Positions 32,746 to 47,900 of a stretch of 64,000 nucleotides of DNA are shown piece after piece; position 1 is the stretch's first letter, and each line of letters starts with the position of its first letter. The notes under the pieces are model-generated. The model was not told the DNA's origin, made no database searches, and was given only the letters and a program-made list of their open reading frames with translations. This DNA comes from Campylorhamphus procurvoides (taxonomy: Eukaryota > Chordata > Aves > Passeriformes > Dendrocolaptidae): contig WBMV01008585.1 in the NCBI GenBank assembly GCA_013396655.1, positions 514,629-578,628 of the forward strand, written 5' to 3'. The position numbers and the translations under genes are program-made.

Positions 32746-35700
32746 CATATAATGAGCTAAAAGCTGTACATATGATCCTTGACTGATTCTGTTTTCCATT
32801 AAAACTGTTTCGCACCTTTGCATCTTCCACTGTTATTAGAAAGTGATGAAAGTATTATTTCTTCAACTGGATGCAAGTCATCTTGATCCCAGGGGGTCTG
32901 TATGTGTAGGGGACATCAGGAACACTAAGTTTTGTTCATTTAGTCTTTCTCCTGCTGACTGTACTTCAAATTCAATGCCCTTGACTCTTTCAAAGAATGT
33001 ATTTTCTTTTTTTCTAAAATGGAGTAGGTTTTTTAATATTTCAGGTCTTTTAATCTGGTGATATAAATAACAGAAGTCCATTGATTTTATTATTAAGATG
33101 GACGCCCATGAGAGAACTAAGTAGATTATCTTGATTTTAAAAGGGATGTCAATTTGCTCTGGAACAGTGAAGCACTCTCAAAGCAGATGGTTGGGACTTC
33201 TTACTATGACCCCCTGTTTAGAGTCATAAACCAGTTCCAGCTTTAGAAGCATTAGAATTATTAATACTTTAAAAACTATAATTTCAGAGGTAGAATGAAG
33301 TCTAGATGTGTTACCCATCTCTCTGTGGTTTCTAAAGGTCCTTTATTTGGAAAAAAGAAGCCTTGCTGCAGGTAAAGAAATTATACTAGGGTAATAGCAA
33401 TGCAAGAAAATACAGAGAATTTTGCATTTCATTAACTAGTTTCCCAGCTGCCTAGTCTTCACCAGAGGACTTCTATTAAGTCAGTTGATAAATATCAGAA
33501 TAATTTCAGAACATTAAAAATCTGAGAAGACACACCTGGCAACAAAACTCCCTAAATTTAAAAGAGGGTTAAATTTATGAGCTGTTATTTTAAAATCTGC
33601 CTACTCCCACTCCAGCAATGCAGTTTTAATGCCAAAAGAGAAGGATTAAAATGTTAGATGTCTAAAAAAGACATGATTTCATAATCACACATAGATGGAA
33701 TAATGGACACGTATTCCTTTGCCTCACCCAGACTCAGATTCACACTTTGGGGCTTGCTTTGACAAATACAATCAGCACACATTTAATGTAGCAATATCTT
33801 TCTCCCTCTTTGTCCTAATTAGTTCTGCCTAACTACATTGAAGGTGCAAACTTTTTCCCTAGACAAATACAGAAGTTTCCAGTATTTCATCATATTGGAT
33901 CTGATTGGCTTCCACTGAGGTGAGATGCAGTTTTATATTGCTACATTATTTTAGAGCAACAGCAGAACAAGTCCAGTTGAAAATAACTATAGGCAGGAAT
34001 GTTGGGATTTTAAGTTTTCATACTGTTCATCTTCCATGTAGTGAACTTTCAGAGGTGAGATGTCTGTCCAGAGAACATTTTTAGGATGATCTTATAATTA
34101 ACATAAACATACACTTGCATAAAACTGTTTTTCATGAGAGATTAAAGGTGTTCCCTCATAATGCAGTCTCTGGAAAAAATAGAATACCTGTTCAAGTCTC
34201 ATTTAGCAGATCACCAAGACATGAACAGACAAGTTTCAAAGGTTAAAAAGGTCTGCAAAATATTCTGTTAAAAGTGGGAAAAGAAATCATGTGAATCACA
34301 CTCTCTGGAGTATTCGTGGAACAAAACTTTATCTAGTCACAGACTTTCTCTGTTTTTGACAGGACTGACTTGCCATTATGGAACCAGCTTGAAGACAGAC
34401 TTTCCTCTGAGGTCTGTTTTTTGGAGCGTCAGGATGCTCTCCCAGGTGAGACTCCCACTCATGAGGCCACCAGGAAGCAGAAAGAGACTAGTGAGCGATT
34501 TGTGCAGGCTATCTCTTAGCAATCAAAACTGACATCCTGACTATGAGTGTCCCATTCCTCAGACAGCTGGGTGAGTAACTGATACAGACAGGAGGAAGAA
34601 CTCAGAACAACTGAATATAGTCAGAGCTTTTGTGTGAAAGATGGAAAGAACGAGGGGGGGAAAGGGGTTGGAGTTGTGTAAAATGTCCAGCTTGTAGTTC
34701 TACTAGGACCTATACTGTTTTCAATCCCTTACAGAAATGAAAACCTAAAATATGGCAAGGCACCACCTTTTCTTCTCACTCGTACATTACCAACTGGTGG
34801 CATACTTAGTTTGTTCCTCTCAAATATGTCCCAAAGCTATATAAATTCCAGGTTTTGTTCATCTCATTCCTGCTTGAAAATCTTCCTGTAATAGCAGATC
34901 AGCACATCTGACTCTTTAAAAGAATCCACTTGAAAAGGTATTTTCCCCTCATGTTTCTGAGGTCACTAGTCGCACTCATCATAATTACAGTATCACAGGG
35001 GTGGCTCTGCTTTCTGCTCTGCATTTCCCTTCCACTACTGCAGTGCAGGAGGATGTGTCCACCTCTGTGGCCTTGGGATTTTGTGTTTCTTCAATTTATG
35101 TCTGCCGTGAGGCCGCTCAGTACAGCAGGATCATCTAGACCTTCCACAGCAGTGGTGGATACAATCTGCTTTTAAAATGATGGGTTTGAAATAGCTGTAT
35201 ATGAGAAAAAGTACTTTTTAAAGTGCTCCCTATAAGGCAGACATGCTGGATTGGTTTCATGAAGAGAGTAACACCACCTTCCCCACAAGGACCTGTCCCA
35301 CAATACTCTGAATGCCCAGGGACAAACAATTCCGTATACTTTGTGGGCAGGGCTTCCCAGCTTCCTTGACATTGCACACTACAGGCACAGCCTGTCATCC
35401 TCTCTCATCCCTCTGTGGGGAGCTGCCTGTTGCACCCCAAGCCCTCCAGCCCTGACAGCATTCTCTGCTACTGAAGTCAATAAAATTGCAGGCTTTCCTT
35501 GCCTCGGGGAGGACCGTCACCTACAGGAGTCAGTTGAGGATGTAGCACATTTCACAGGCATCCTTTGCACTGCTCTGCACTGCTGATCCTCTGAGAATTG
35601 AACTGGCAGCATTTGCCAGCCACATCCCTGCAGACAGAGAGACAGATTCAATTTGCAAATGGTACAGAAGAGTTTTATAAGTAGCTGCATTTTAAATATA

Positions 35701-38700
35701 TCTAGTCTGTGTTTACTGGAATCTGTCTACAGAAAGGACATGGTGTGTAAGCATGCCCTGGATCCTAAGGAACAAAGACTTCCAGTTAATTTTTTTTAAA
35801 TTTAGGTCTTTCTGAACATGGTCAACAATAACAACGAATAATAAAATTTCCCAAGCTACTTGTACCTATTTACAGAGAAAAAAAAAAGTTTGCTGCAAAA
35901 TCTTTTTTGCAACTACTGAAAATTCCAGACTAAATTGTTTGGTGAGAAGTTAGGCCATCAGTGCACTCAAAGAAACAGGCTCTGCAATTATGACTCATTA
36001 ACTCCCACCTACCCGTTGGAAACCAGTTGGAAAGGGTTTAGCATGAAAGCAAATGAGAAGGGAGGGATATGTAGGAATGAGATTGTGTGGCATATTTGGT
36101 TTGGGGTTTTTTTTGACTTCTTTCCAGACATATTTCAGTTTACATAAATATTTGAAAGTTGGATCAGACAGGATTTGCAGCACAATAGTACTAGGAATGC
36201 ATTTGCAAAAACTGTGATATGTTTTAAATTAGCCTCTGAAGGGGGCGAGGGCAAATGGGTCTTTCTCAATGTATACATTCAACCACCATTAAATTATTAC
36301 AGACCAGAGTTACTGGCTTCCTGCCAGTTTCTCCTCTTTTTCTCGGTCTCCCCTTGCTCTCTGTGATTTGATTAGAAAGTGAGCTACACTTTTTTAGATG
36401 ACTGACACTATCTAGAATTCCTTGCAGAGAGAGAGATGCTTTGCAAAACAGCAGAGTCAGGCAGCACCCGTGGGATGTCACGTTACAGGCAGCCTCTCTC
36501 TGACCTCCTGATTTGGCTACAGAGGGTTAAAGCTGCTTTCCGTGCTTGGGTGTAATTGCCTCACCTGGCAAGAGTCCCTCAGAAGGCAGGAGAACCCACC
36601 TTGAGCTCAGACTGGCTCCTGCAGGAGCAGGCTGGAGGCTCACTAGGTGGCATCTAGTGAAGACAGGGGCCCGGGAGTCCACCTGGCAATGGAAAGGCTT
36701 TTCTGTACTTTCAAGTACCTAAATTTCCAAGTGGGCAAGGAGGTATTTGGGGAAAGGCACTTGGAACTAGCAGGAGGTACAGCAAGATACTTGGAGCAGA
36801 GCCCTGCAAGGGTGAGACCTGTGATAAGAGAGCCTTGTAAAACCAAAACATCAATTTTTTTAATCTTCCTGTCCATTATGTAACGCTGGACCAGTTCTTC
36901 AGATATCAGTAGATATATTCTGGATTGAGACAGGAGTAAGGGAGATAACAATCTGACCCCGATGCTTTAAAAAACTTTTTCTGAGAGTTGCTCTGGTCAG
37001 TTTTCTTTCAGCTCTATACTGCCAGGATAAAATAGATTTTCAGATGCTTCTTGTTGAATATGAAACACTTTTATTTAAAGTGTCTTTCAAATTAGGGCAC
37101 GTTCACTAAATAAAAGAGAAGTGAAATATAAGAGCCCGTTGCTGAGTAAAGCAGGAAAGGGCTTCACAGTGAGATTTTATTGTTTACATTCAATGAAAGG
37201 AAAAGTCTGATTTGGAGTGCTCAGATTTAATCTCAGTGCAGATTAAAATGGTTCTATTGTGTTCTGCTGGGCTGTTTGGAAAGGTGAACTGAGGCTTTTG
37301 TAGGACTGTACCATTGCAGTATATACATGAGATTTACATCCAATCACATCAGACAGTCACATAAAATTGCCAAGCTGAGATCCACTGGCATAAGCTCTAT
37401 TACCATTGTCTTTCAGGTTTTGAATTTTTACCTGGTGCTCTAAATCTCCTCTAAGGGTGGATCTGCCTGGTCATTTCCTCCTGTTTCCCATTTCTCACGC
37501 CTGCCTGCAAAAGTCTGTACTACTGTACTGTGGCTGTAGTTTCGTTTTCTGGGGGAGGCTGCAGCAGGTTATTGCTAGTACACTTGCCACGTCTCCTCTG
37601 CAGTGCAATTAGGCAGTGCTCTCAGCCTTTTGCAGAAACAGACTTCATACTGAGTGCGGGAGTGCCTCGCCCTTAAGGAGGACCATAAAGACATGCTGAG
37701 CTAGTGCAACAGATTTAGGTCAGAAGGACTTGGGATTTGCTTCCTAAAGAAACAGAAATGAGCTTGGTGACTGCTCTTCCATTAAAATTTTGTGCATATA
37801 TGTGACACAAGGGGAGGCATTGGAGCATGAGAGGGAGAGAACTGCATCATTTAGCAACCCAGCAGACACTTGGGGAAGAGGCACATTGTTAACACACGTG
37901 CTAGATAGCAGATCTGTGTTTACAAAGACTTTTTTACACTGTGAAGTTTCTTAGGGGAAGGACGCATTTACCTAGGGCAACGTGCTGTGATTCTTTGCAC
38001 TGCTGGAACCAATGTCTGGCTTGCTGAGATCAAAGCAACGAGCTAGGAGTTTCTTAGTTGTGCCCCTGGTTCAAATGGTCATTTCCTGCCACTTGGAGCA
38101 AGAATTATATGACTTTTTTTAACTTCAGCAGTTTACCTCTTTGCACCATGAGTGTCTCAGCTTTCAGCACCTTAGAAGGATTGAAATATTATAAAAGTGC
38201 TTTGAACATGAAAGCAAAATAAAATGGTGTAGCAGCACCTCTGCTTCTTGGAAGATTAAAGACAGTCAGACGCTATGACAGAGGAGACAACACCTGTGGA
38301 GACAGACATATAGAAAAACAAAACCTTAAGAAGTTATTTCCTTGCACTCTTGTGACCACCCAGCACTCCAATGAGGAGAAGTTGTTTAACATACAATGGA
38401 AAGATGATTGTGTACACTTAAAGCTTGTATTTTCTAAGACAAAAGCATGTAAATTATCTGTGGCTGCATCCTCCTTGGCTGTCTCCGGTTAACCCTCCGT
38501 GTTGTGCACTGCCAAAGTTCAGCTTCTTTCACAGCAGTGGGGGTAGATCAGAGCAGGACTCTTCTTTGATCATATTCTGGGGTTTAATGCTTTTTGATGC
38601 CTAGAATTATTTTTTAATTTTATTTATCTATGTATTTATTTAGTGAGGAGCACAGCACTGTGAATTATTTCAGTGCTGTTATGGTTGAGTCTGGAACACA

Positions 38701-38869
38701 CAAGGAAAAACAGCTGCTTCAAAGAGGAGTAGGGCACTCCTTGAGGATTAGGACATGATGTTCATTAGTGACCAACCAATCTTCTTTCAACTAAGAACAT
38801 TGACTAAGAAATGAGAAAAAAAGAAAGCTATTGCTTTCTTTCTGACATTCCAGGTCTTCTCCCGCCCCG
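32746..38869. other. Unique non-coding sequence
   Basis: About 6 kb in which I recognise no gene, LINE, LTR or RNA gene. Local GC-richer patches (for example 35000-35560 and 36490-36830) give overlapping small frames on both strands without family features. Poly-A runs such as 35878-35887 have no associated retrocopy that I can identify. Confidence 0.45.
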
Positions 38870-38922
38870 NNNNNNNNNNNNNNNNNNNNNNNNNNNNNNN
38901 NNNNNNNNNNNNNNNNNNNNNN
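38870..38922. other. Assembly gap, 53 Ns
   Basis: The left flank ends in a C/G-rich run (cccgccccg), suggesting the gap fell in a GC-rich or structured stretch that was hard to sequence. Its true size is unknown. Confidence 0.98.
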
Positions 38923-41900
38923 CCCTCAAATAACTGTTAAAAGACATAACAAGTAGAGGAAACAGTGCAATTCAAAATTATCAGATGTTATGTTGTTGGA
39001 AATGAGTTCAGCAGTTGATGGAGCAGCAAGTGACAGAGTTACAGGGAATGCCCAACCCAAAGCAAAACTGAGAGGTAAAATCTGAAAAACACACCAGTCT
39101 AATCCAATATTAGCTGTATGGGGGAAGTCTACACCTGCAACCACAGGGGGATCTAATCTAAACATTTAAAGCTTGCAGTTCTAGTCAGCATTCATCTAGT
39201 ACTCTGGCACATTTGTTGTTTCTTCCGTTTAAGTTCAGCTGTGATTCTCCCAGGATGGTGTGTGGGTCAGGTCTGCACAGCACTCATGGGTTCCGTTTGC
39301 ACTTTGCATCCTGTCAGGGGACGTCACATCAAGCCAGACCTCACAAGGACAACCGAGGCACCAAGAGGCCAGGCCTGATTGCATCCAGCAGAGGGGCAAA
39401 TGCTGGGCCAAGAGGATTTCTCCAGAGTGCCTGCCAGAGGCTTGGGTCAACAATAAAACCACTGAAATGGGGAGGGAGGAGCCTCACAGCTGCTGGGCTG
39501 ACTCAGTCCATGAGGAGCATTCCCCCTGGTTTTTGTAATCTTGTCTGATCTTCAGCCCAACTTTAAGAAGTTCCTTACACATGTTTTACTACAGCTAAAA
39601 CATGCATTTCTGCCATGTTTTGTTTCTCTTTTCATGTTGTGCTGTGAATATAAAAATGCATCTCTCAAGCAATTTCACATTAAGTGAAATCTGAGAGAAA
39701 ATATATTTTAAGCTTAAGTTTTTGGCGGAAGGGTTTTAGTCAGGCTCCCTTCGACAGCCACTATATGTTGAACAGGAAAGAGACTTATGTAGATGAAATC
39801 GGCAGCTGATACTTCACATGGCCTAAGAGACAGAAGCAAAAGTGTGACCTCAGTCAGCCAAGGGAAGTTGGAAGGAAGGCAGAATTTCTTTTAGCTAGTC
39901 CTAGATTTACAAATTTTTAATTCCTTTTGCTAGCACAGAGTGATTCTCACAATATCTTGGTGGCTTCTATGAATACTTGTCTGTCTCTGACATTCCCAGC
40001 TGTGTCGATGTGGGAAGTTCCTGAGGAAAGTCCCTCCTTGTGCTTGTGCTTTTGCTTGAACAGTCCCAGGCTGTGGATAACAGCCATGCAAAAATAGAAA
40101 CATGGCAAATTTTTCCATTATTTTCTTTTAATACTCTCCTTTGTTTTTGTTGTTTGTTTTTTTTTTTTAACCCTGCCTTCCTCTTCTAATTTTGTTCTCA
40201 AGGGCACGATATAGATACATTTACTCACATGTTTTGCTATTTCCAAGTATTTGCTGCTGCTAGCCACATTCCTCCCTTCCCATTGAGAGATAACACCCAT
40301 TTCCATGCCCATCCTGCATTTGGAAACCCCCACAGATGTTTGCTTTGCAAAACCACACTCTGTTCCAGCAGAATGCCTGTAGCTACATTGAGAATCATAA
40401 ATTAAAATAACCTGAGAAGGCCAACACACGTTGAGAGCACTGCAGAAGCAGGGAAATAATCCTCTGCAGAGACATGAATGTTTCATTATGATGAAACATA
40501 AGGACAACTTATCTGAACACCATTGTGCCTTCCAGTACTCAAAGAGCAGTATTTTTCAGTCACAGTGACTTTAAAAAAAATACAAAAACATAAAAATGCT
40601 CCAGGTTGCTCACATTTACATTTAAAATCTCAGAAAAGCCAGCCAGAGCCCTAGTTTGTCAGTGTTCAAAGTCTACCTAAAGGTGTCAAAATGTAGGTAT
40701 AGACATCTGACAGTGGGCAAGAAACACTGTACAGCAGGTTTTGGGCGTGTATAGTCAGGGTGAATAACTATGTGATAGAGGTCTGAACCAGAAGGTCCCA
40801 TCAACACCCCCACCCTTCCTGTCACACTTGAGAGCCTCCATCCCCTTCCTTCCCATTGCTGTGTTGGATTGAGGCTGGAGTGTGTCTTCCTTCCTGAATT
40901 TCGTTTGCTCTGACCAAGACAGCAGCAGTCTCAGAAGAACAGGACAAGCCACCAACTTCTCACAAGGATTTCTCTGAGATTTTGGTACCATCAAAAGTAA
41001 ATCTAAGCCTTGAAATTATTCTGAGTCCAGAGTCCCAAGTCAGATGTAGGATCTTAACAAACATCTATTGACAACAGTCAACTGGAAAAGAAAAATGGCT
41101 CAAACTGTTTGATTACCATATCCATCACAGAAATTCTGCAAATACAAACTCTGGTCGTTGGATTGCTTAATCAGACTGCCCAGAGAGGCACATTTCACTT
41201 TGGAGAGAAATGCAAGGTGGCACATGGGCTGTTAGGAGTTCAGATATATAGCTACATGTAATGAAAGCAGTCACGGAAACCAAAGCTCTGTTATCTCCTT
41301 TCTGAAAAATTCTGCATTTCTATACTCTGCTTAATTTTTTACCTAATTTGTAAGAAAGGGAAAATGTTTATCTCTACATTATTATTATAATTTTATAGCT
41401 GAAGTCTTTTTAGTTGGTCAGCAAAGAAGCGGATTACATTAAAAAAATGCTTTGCACATCTAAACTCTGACAGGCTGTGTGAGGAAACAGCAAAACCAGG
41501 AGGAACTTGCATGGTTTAGAAGCTCTGCTTCACAGAAAGACGTTGAGCACAAGGATATTTGCGCACAACTCCAGTGAATATGCACCTTACAAAATTAACT
41601 GAGAAATACAAACATCTCTTCTTTTGGTGAGTCATGTCTGAGTATTTTTACCTGGGGTATGATTCCTGTTGCAAAACTCAGTCATAATGAACCTTTAGTA
41701 TTGCCAAGTACCACGTCAGAAAGACACACTCAAAACAGGCACATAAAGAAAGCAGATACATTTATTCTGTGTATCATTTAATCCTTTTCTCTGTGTTTTG
41801 TAAAATGAAGCAGTTCTGTTAAGAGCAAGACAGTGTTATTGTATATCACTCCTACAATTTTTGCAATCAAATTAGTTTACTTTAAAATAAAATGTGTGAT

Positions 41901-44900
41901 ACTGTACAAAAACATAGGGTTTATTTACCTCAATTATACCACAGCCATATGTAAAATCACAGGAGTTTAAGTATTGATGTATCATAATTTTCTGTAATAT
42001 CATGGCACTCACTTGGGCTATTATACTCTACCAAAAAGTATAAGAATACATGATAATCTCACTGTTGACATATCTGCTTTGGAATCATTCCCTGCTCTGG
42101 AAAGCAATTTAAAATAAAGTGGGAGAGGGGAAGAAGGATTTTATCTTCCATTTTGCAGGTGGAGATGAGTTGATTTGGCTGCTAATCCAGAACTCATTGA
42201 CTCAAGGACAGCCATTCCCAGTGAATTGTTGAAGGTGATGCAGGGAAGTTGTCACAGTGTTCATCAAAAGCCCATATTTGCTGTGCTTGAAAGAAAAAGA
42301 GGAGAAATACACACTTGACATGCGTGTTATGCAAGCTCCAGAACATCTCATGCTCATGAAAGCTAGGAATAAGTTTTATATTGCAATAAGTCTGTAAAAA
42401 GCTGTCAGGGTTCAAGTCAAGGCTTGTATGTAAAAGCCCTCTCTTCTCTTAACGTTGTAGCCTCTCCCATTATCAGATGAACAAACATTATGATGTTTGA
42501 GGCAGGATCTGCACAAAACATTTTTAGATTTAACAGCTTCTCTTCTGTTCATGTCTGTTCATGAGATTCAAGTACATACAATGAACTGTAACAGCTCAGG
42601 CAGACTCATGCAGAAGATGTAATTCAGCCTTTCTCACGTGGAAGGACCCTAGGCCAAGAAAATTCAGAAATTTCTTGTTTATAGTCTTCTTCTCTGTAAA
42701 AAGAGATCCTTTATTTTCAGGGTAATTGAGCTTACTTTCTAGATCACCAAAATTGTGTTGCAGAAGATTAACAAATCACATAACCTGATTTAGCCTGAAT
42801 CCAGTGTTCAAGGCAAGAATTCCTCTGAAGTGGAGATGAGTGAAAAACCTTTATGACTGGACAGCTAAGACTCAATGGTCCTCTTATGAAAAACCAGTGC
42901 TGTCAAAAAATTTCAGAGATTTCTCTTTTTGCTCAGATGTAGTTATTAAATGGTCAAGTGCTAGGTTACAGAACATCTATAAATAAACTCCTATTAAAAC
43001 AGCTGGCAACTTTCCATTGCACTCTGAGTGCACAGCCTTCTTTCACTGTGTGCTCAGCCTTGCAACTCTAAGTAACACAAAGCAGTTTGTCCAAGGAGTA
43101 GCTACATCTCTTGCTAAGATAATACTGAACAAAATATAAATAAATTTCACAATACCTAGGAGGAATACAATTGAAACCAGCATTGAGAAATTATGCTTCA
43201 GAATGATATGAAAATTAGTTAAAAAAATTTTCATGTCTTCTCCTGGGGAATTGAAATCCTTAATCCTTGTCTGGTAGCATTCTTTCACATCCATATCAGT
43301 TTTAAAGGTCGAGAGTTACTGTAAAAAACTTACAGACAGTGCTGTAAGAGGAGGTGTAATAAATTAGAAACTCAGTGACAATCAGATGACCAAGACTAGC
43401 TAGTATTTATTCAGTAATATTGAAGAGTGTAGGAATAAATTGATTGACTAGTAATGAAAAAAAAAAAAGGTAATTTTAATTACACTTAACAGATTAAAGG
43501 ATTTTAAAACCAGGTACCATAATGATGATCTAGTCTGAGCCTTGAAAAGCACTAATTAAAGATTTTAGTCAAATGTTTGCTGTGTCACTTTTGTCTCACT
43601 TCAGTGAGACATAGTGCATCTGTTCAGCTTGCAGTAGTCAGCATCTGAATGTATTTTATATAACATACTAGCAATTAGACTTAAGAAACCCAAATGGCTC
43701 TAGTCTGGTTCTTCTGTCACAATAAAGAAAAGGCATACAAAATACCATAATAAAAAAAGTATTCTGCAAAAAATGGAAAACTCAGTTCAAGTGAAGAACT
43801 AAACAATGTATTTGTTTACACAACAGATGTTGCCTCAACATAATATCCCAAAGTCAAAAGCTTAAAGGATTCAAAAACATTAAAAGTACTCTTCTGACTA
43901 GTGAAAATACCCTCAGCTCCATTATAGATCATAAAACTTGCTGTGTAAATACATTAGTAGTACAAGCATTTGTACTTTGAATCAAAAAGGAATGAGGAAA
44001 CAGAATAGAAATATACTTGTTTCAGATTGTTAGATAATTTTCCTGTATTTGTTTATTATACTTTCATCAAATGTCTCTGCTATAAAAGTCTGGTAGATCT
44101 GGATCAAAGGCATAGCTGGGGTTCAAGGCAATAACTGCTGTGCTCCTAATTGAGAAATAAGTTTGACATAGATTTCAAATTTCAGGACCTAATAGGGAAA
44201 TAAGATGCAGACATTTATAAATTCAAAATACTTAGGATGCATATGAATAGCTTTGTGAATTTAACACTTGCAGACATGATACTCTCCGGGGTTTGGGTCC
44301 TGAGCTGAAACCTCTCTGGAATTTGCATAGTCTCAAATGACTCAGTTTATTTATCCCTTATTTGGTCATGCTACTTTTTGCCTCTGGATATAGAGTCATA
44401 GAGAAATCAGCCACTGACTTTCCAATAAACATAGTGGGGGTAATTTGGATCTATACATTACTTTGTGAACTAATATTTCTTCATAGCACAAAACCCCAGA
44501 ATTTACTGTAATAGTAATTTTCAACTGGAAGCCTCTCTGTAATAAGGTATCTGCTGACTGTTTGAAGGTGTGTGTGAGAAAAAGGATAGGAAAGGCAAAT
44601 TCACCTAATTGTGTGACAGTCTACCCGACATTTGTAATGAGGCTCAGAGCTACGTTAGAATAAACTTGAGGTTCCCCGCCCTGAGAAAGGTGAGAACTAC
44701 CGCTCTAGAAACATCAGGGCAGAAAAACTAAAAAGATAACTAATTTCACTGTAGCAGAAAGTCATGAAATAGATGTGTAGAGATGGAAATATATTTTAAT
44801 GCAATTTATCCTTTCTCAGAAACCACTTGGTTGAAGTAATTTCACTTTTAGAAGTCAGTACCCACATACAGTTAATGTGTTTATGTTGATGTATCTTACT

Positions 44901-47900
44901 CAGCCTTAGTGATTTTGATATTCTTAATTACATTGGAGAATTGGAGAAAATAGAACTAGTAGCCACTTTACTTCAGAGGCTCCATACCCAAGACTCTGAG
45001 ACTCCACAGTCATCATAAACATTCGTAATGAGTAACTTTTGCTGCATCTTTTGTTTACACAAGTTTACTACTTCTGTATCATAGCCTGCTCCTGTTCTAT
45101 TCAAATAAGCAGGAGTTTTGCCATTCTCTGTAAGACAGGCAGCCCCTAGCACCACAATAGACTTGACAATGATGGATCACTATTCCTTCCTGGCAAGGAC
45201 CATAGTCCAGCAATCATGCCTACAAATGCATGTGCTCAGCTGTAAGCACCTGAATAACCGCTTTGGTTCAGTAGAATTACATAAATTCTCGAAGTTAAAT
45301 GTTCTTTTTGTTTGTTTTAATCTAGCCAGCTGCTGCAATCCTCCTCTATCAGGTAAACATGCCTTTCATTAGGACACATACAAACTTGCCATAATCCGGA
45401 TGCTATCAACAAGCATATCACAGGCCTGGCTGAATACTTCAAGTCCTGCAAATGATTAGGCAAAAAATAAAAATGCAAACATATTAGATTTTCAGTACAC
45501 CTAGGTTTATGTTTTGAGGGTTTTACAGTAGAAAAGGAAAGCTAGTGATGTTTATACGGAATGTAATTCTGGATGGAAGTGCAATGTGTTGGGTCATCTA
45601 CCAAACATAGGAAACATATGTTATTCAACATGGTGACTCACACAATGACTAATGTAGTCTAAAGGGTATATTCAACCCTGTGAACAGATACAACTTTCAG
45701 TAATGCTAATAATCACATAAATCCCATAGGGCCTCATCTAGCTGAAAGTGTGTGCACCCTTGTGAGCTGCACAGGGTCACAGATGTGTCAGCTCCTCATC
45801 ACCAGGCCGACTCAGCGCAGCCCTCACCGCTACTGCTTGCCCTAGGAAAGCAGTGGTTCACTGACAAGCAGTTGCAGAGCCCATGGTAGAGATTTCCTGG
45901 TATGATGTGACAGGAGACTTGACGTCACTGGTTCCTGTACTCCAGCTCCATAATTCTCCTTGAGGCTGTAATAGTAACTGGAATCTTGACTACAAAGTCA
46001 GTTTGAAAGAATGTCTGCTTAAGAAATCTGCTGTGCTTGGTGTGGAGTGCCTTCAGCTCCTTGCTGTATTATTTGAAGAGGAGCCATGTATTTGTCAGTG
46101 TCATTGCAGATGGTGCTGGATAACAAAGAGCGACATTCTGGGAATATGTTGGCCTCTTCAGACCTTATTGGTGCTGTATTTTTGACTGAAGCTTTTCACC
46201 GAGGAAAGTAGAATTATCAGTATCTACTACAGAGCATCAAACTTCAGCAAGTTACTGGTGGTCCTGCCTGGAACTGGCCTGGGTGCTTGGAGGAGGGACA
46301 ATTTGTGCTTATGCCATAAGGCAGGCAGTGACTTCTAGAAAGGGGAATGTTTTTGCTTTTGAAATACAGAATAACTACAGCCCCTGTTCTGGGTTGGTAG
46401 AAGATGCTAAGTCAGTGTACAGCCTCAGCTGAAATATAAGATGTGAAAAGGTCTTATAGTATAGAGCTTAGTACTCTCTGTGAGCTATAGAATACACTGA
46501 TGTATTTTTTTTGCTGGGACAAAAGTGCTCAGGATTTATAACACTACTGTAAAGAACAGTGGAGTTGGTGTGACTGATTTTTGTCACATTTCTCAGCAAA
46601 ACAAGGCATATATGTTCATACCGCTCCAAAATACACACTTCTCTGGAGCTGCCTCTCAGGTCTATTTCAGCCACCTTTGAACAAATCTTGGCAAGAACAG
46701 TGAATCCAAAAAGTCTGGCAAGTTCTATGAAATTAGGATTTTGGGTAGAGAGAGGAAAGCCTTATTAGAGCCTCAACTGTGAGCTTTTATGAGACATCTG
46801 GAAAGGTCCATGAGAGACACATGCTCACCCATACTGCTTAATGAGGTCCGTGAAAGTAGCTCAGCCTCTGGATACCTGCTGTTTCACAGAGCTTATCTCT
46901 TTGTTCATTCCTTAGCTTTGTTTTACAAGCCCACAACCAGCTTCCTCCAATACAACACCCAGACTTAACTTGGGAAATAGTTTGGCCAGAGGCTATTCCC
47001 AGGAGGTGGCATGAATAAGCTCTTCTCATTAGACTTGGTACCTCGTTCCTTCCACGCTATCCCCAAAACACTGAAACATCACTGTTCTAGGTCATGAAAC
47101 GCATAATCTTAGTTTTATACTATAAACTCCCAGTTTATGTCAACTGAATAAAGTCTGACTTTTAAAAAAAACCTACAACATACTACCACTGGTTTCTTAG
47201 GGACCCCATGCCTTGCTGCCGTGATAATTCTGCTCCAGAAGTAAGTGATGGTGTAGAGTGACTCACTGTACTTTCCTCAGGACCAGGAATCAATCACTGG
47301 CTCCCTTTATTCACCAGTATACACTTATATACCAAAACCCAGCCTGTTTTCTCTGTTTGTTCTGCTTTTACAGAAGACCTTCATGTTACACCAATAAAGT
47401 TACTTTCTTGTGGAGAAACCTCTTGCTGATCTCGGACTCTCAGCACTGTTATCTGCAGCTGGCCACTTTCAAGATCCTGAAAGACAAAATGAAGTCAATG
47501 CTGAAGGAGGCCCTGCCAACTCAAGATGTGCCAGGACCTGTTGAATGCCTTTCAGCTCAACCCATCAGTCAGAGTTAGCATCAAGTATTCCCAGGAGTAC
47601 CTGCCTCACACACACTGCAAGTAATTTGATCAAATAAATGCAATGTTAGGCAATAATTGGAAGTTTAATTGAAACACTTTCCTGTCCATGGCCTCCTCAA
47701 CATCTTGAGTCTCTCTCGAGGCATCTGGAGTCTGTGACATGCTGCTTCTTAAGAGCCTCCACTGAACTGGTGATGCAGCTGCAGTGCCCCAGAGGGGTAA
47801 CTGGCCAGCTACTGTTCTGGATATTTTGAAGAGCTGAAATGCCTGGGACGGTGGATTCTGGTGTTTGTTTTAACTTCCCAATGAGTTAAAACCTTCTTTC

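Noticed and set aside
40100..40180. Poly-T run as the tail of a minus-strand retrocopy
   Set aside because: The sequence to its right shows no recognisable gene-derived frame and no target-site duplication is evident.
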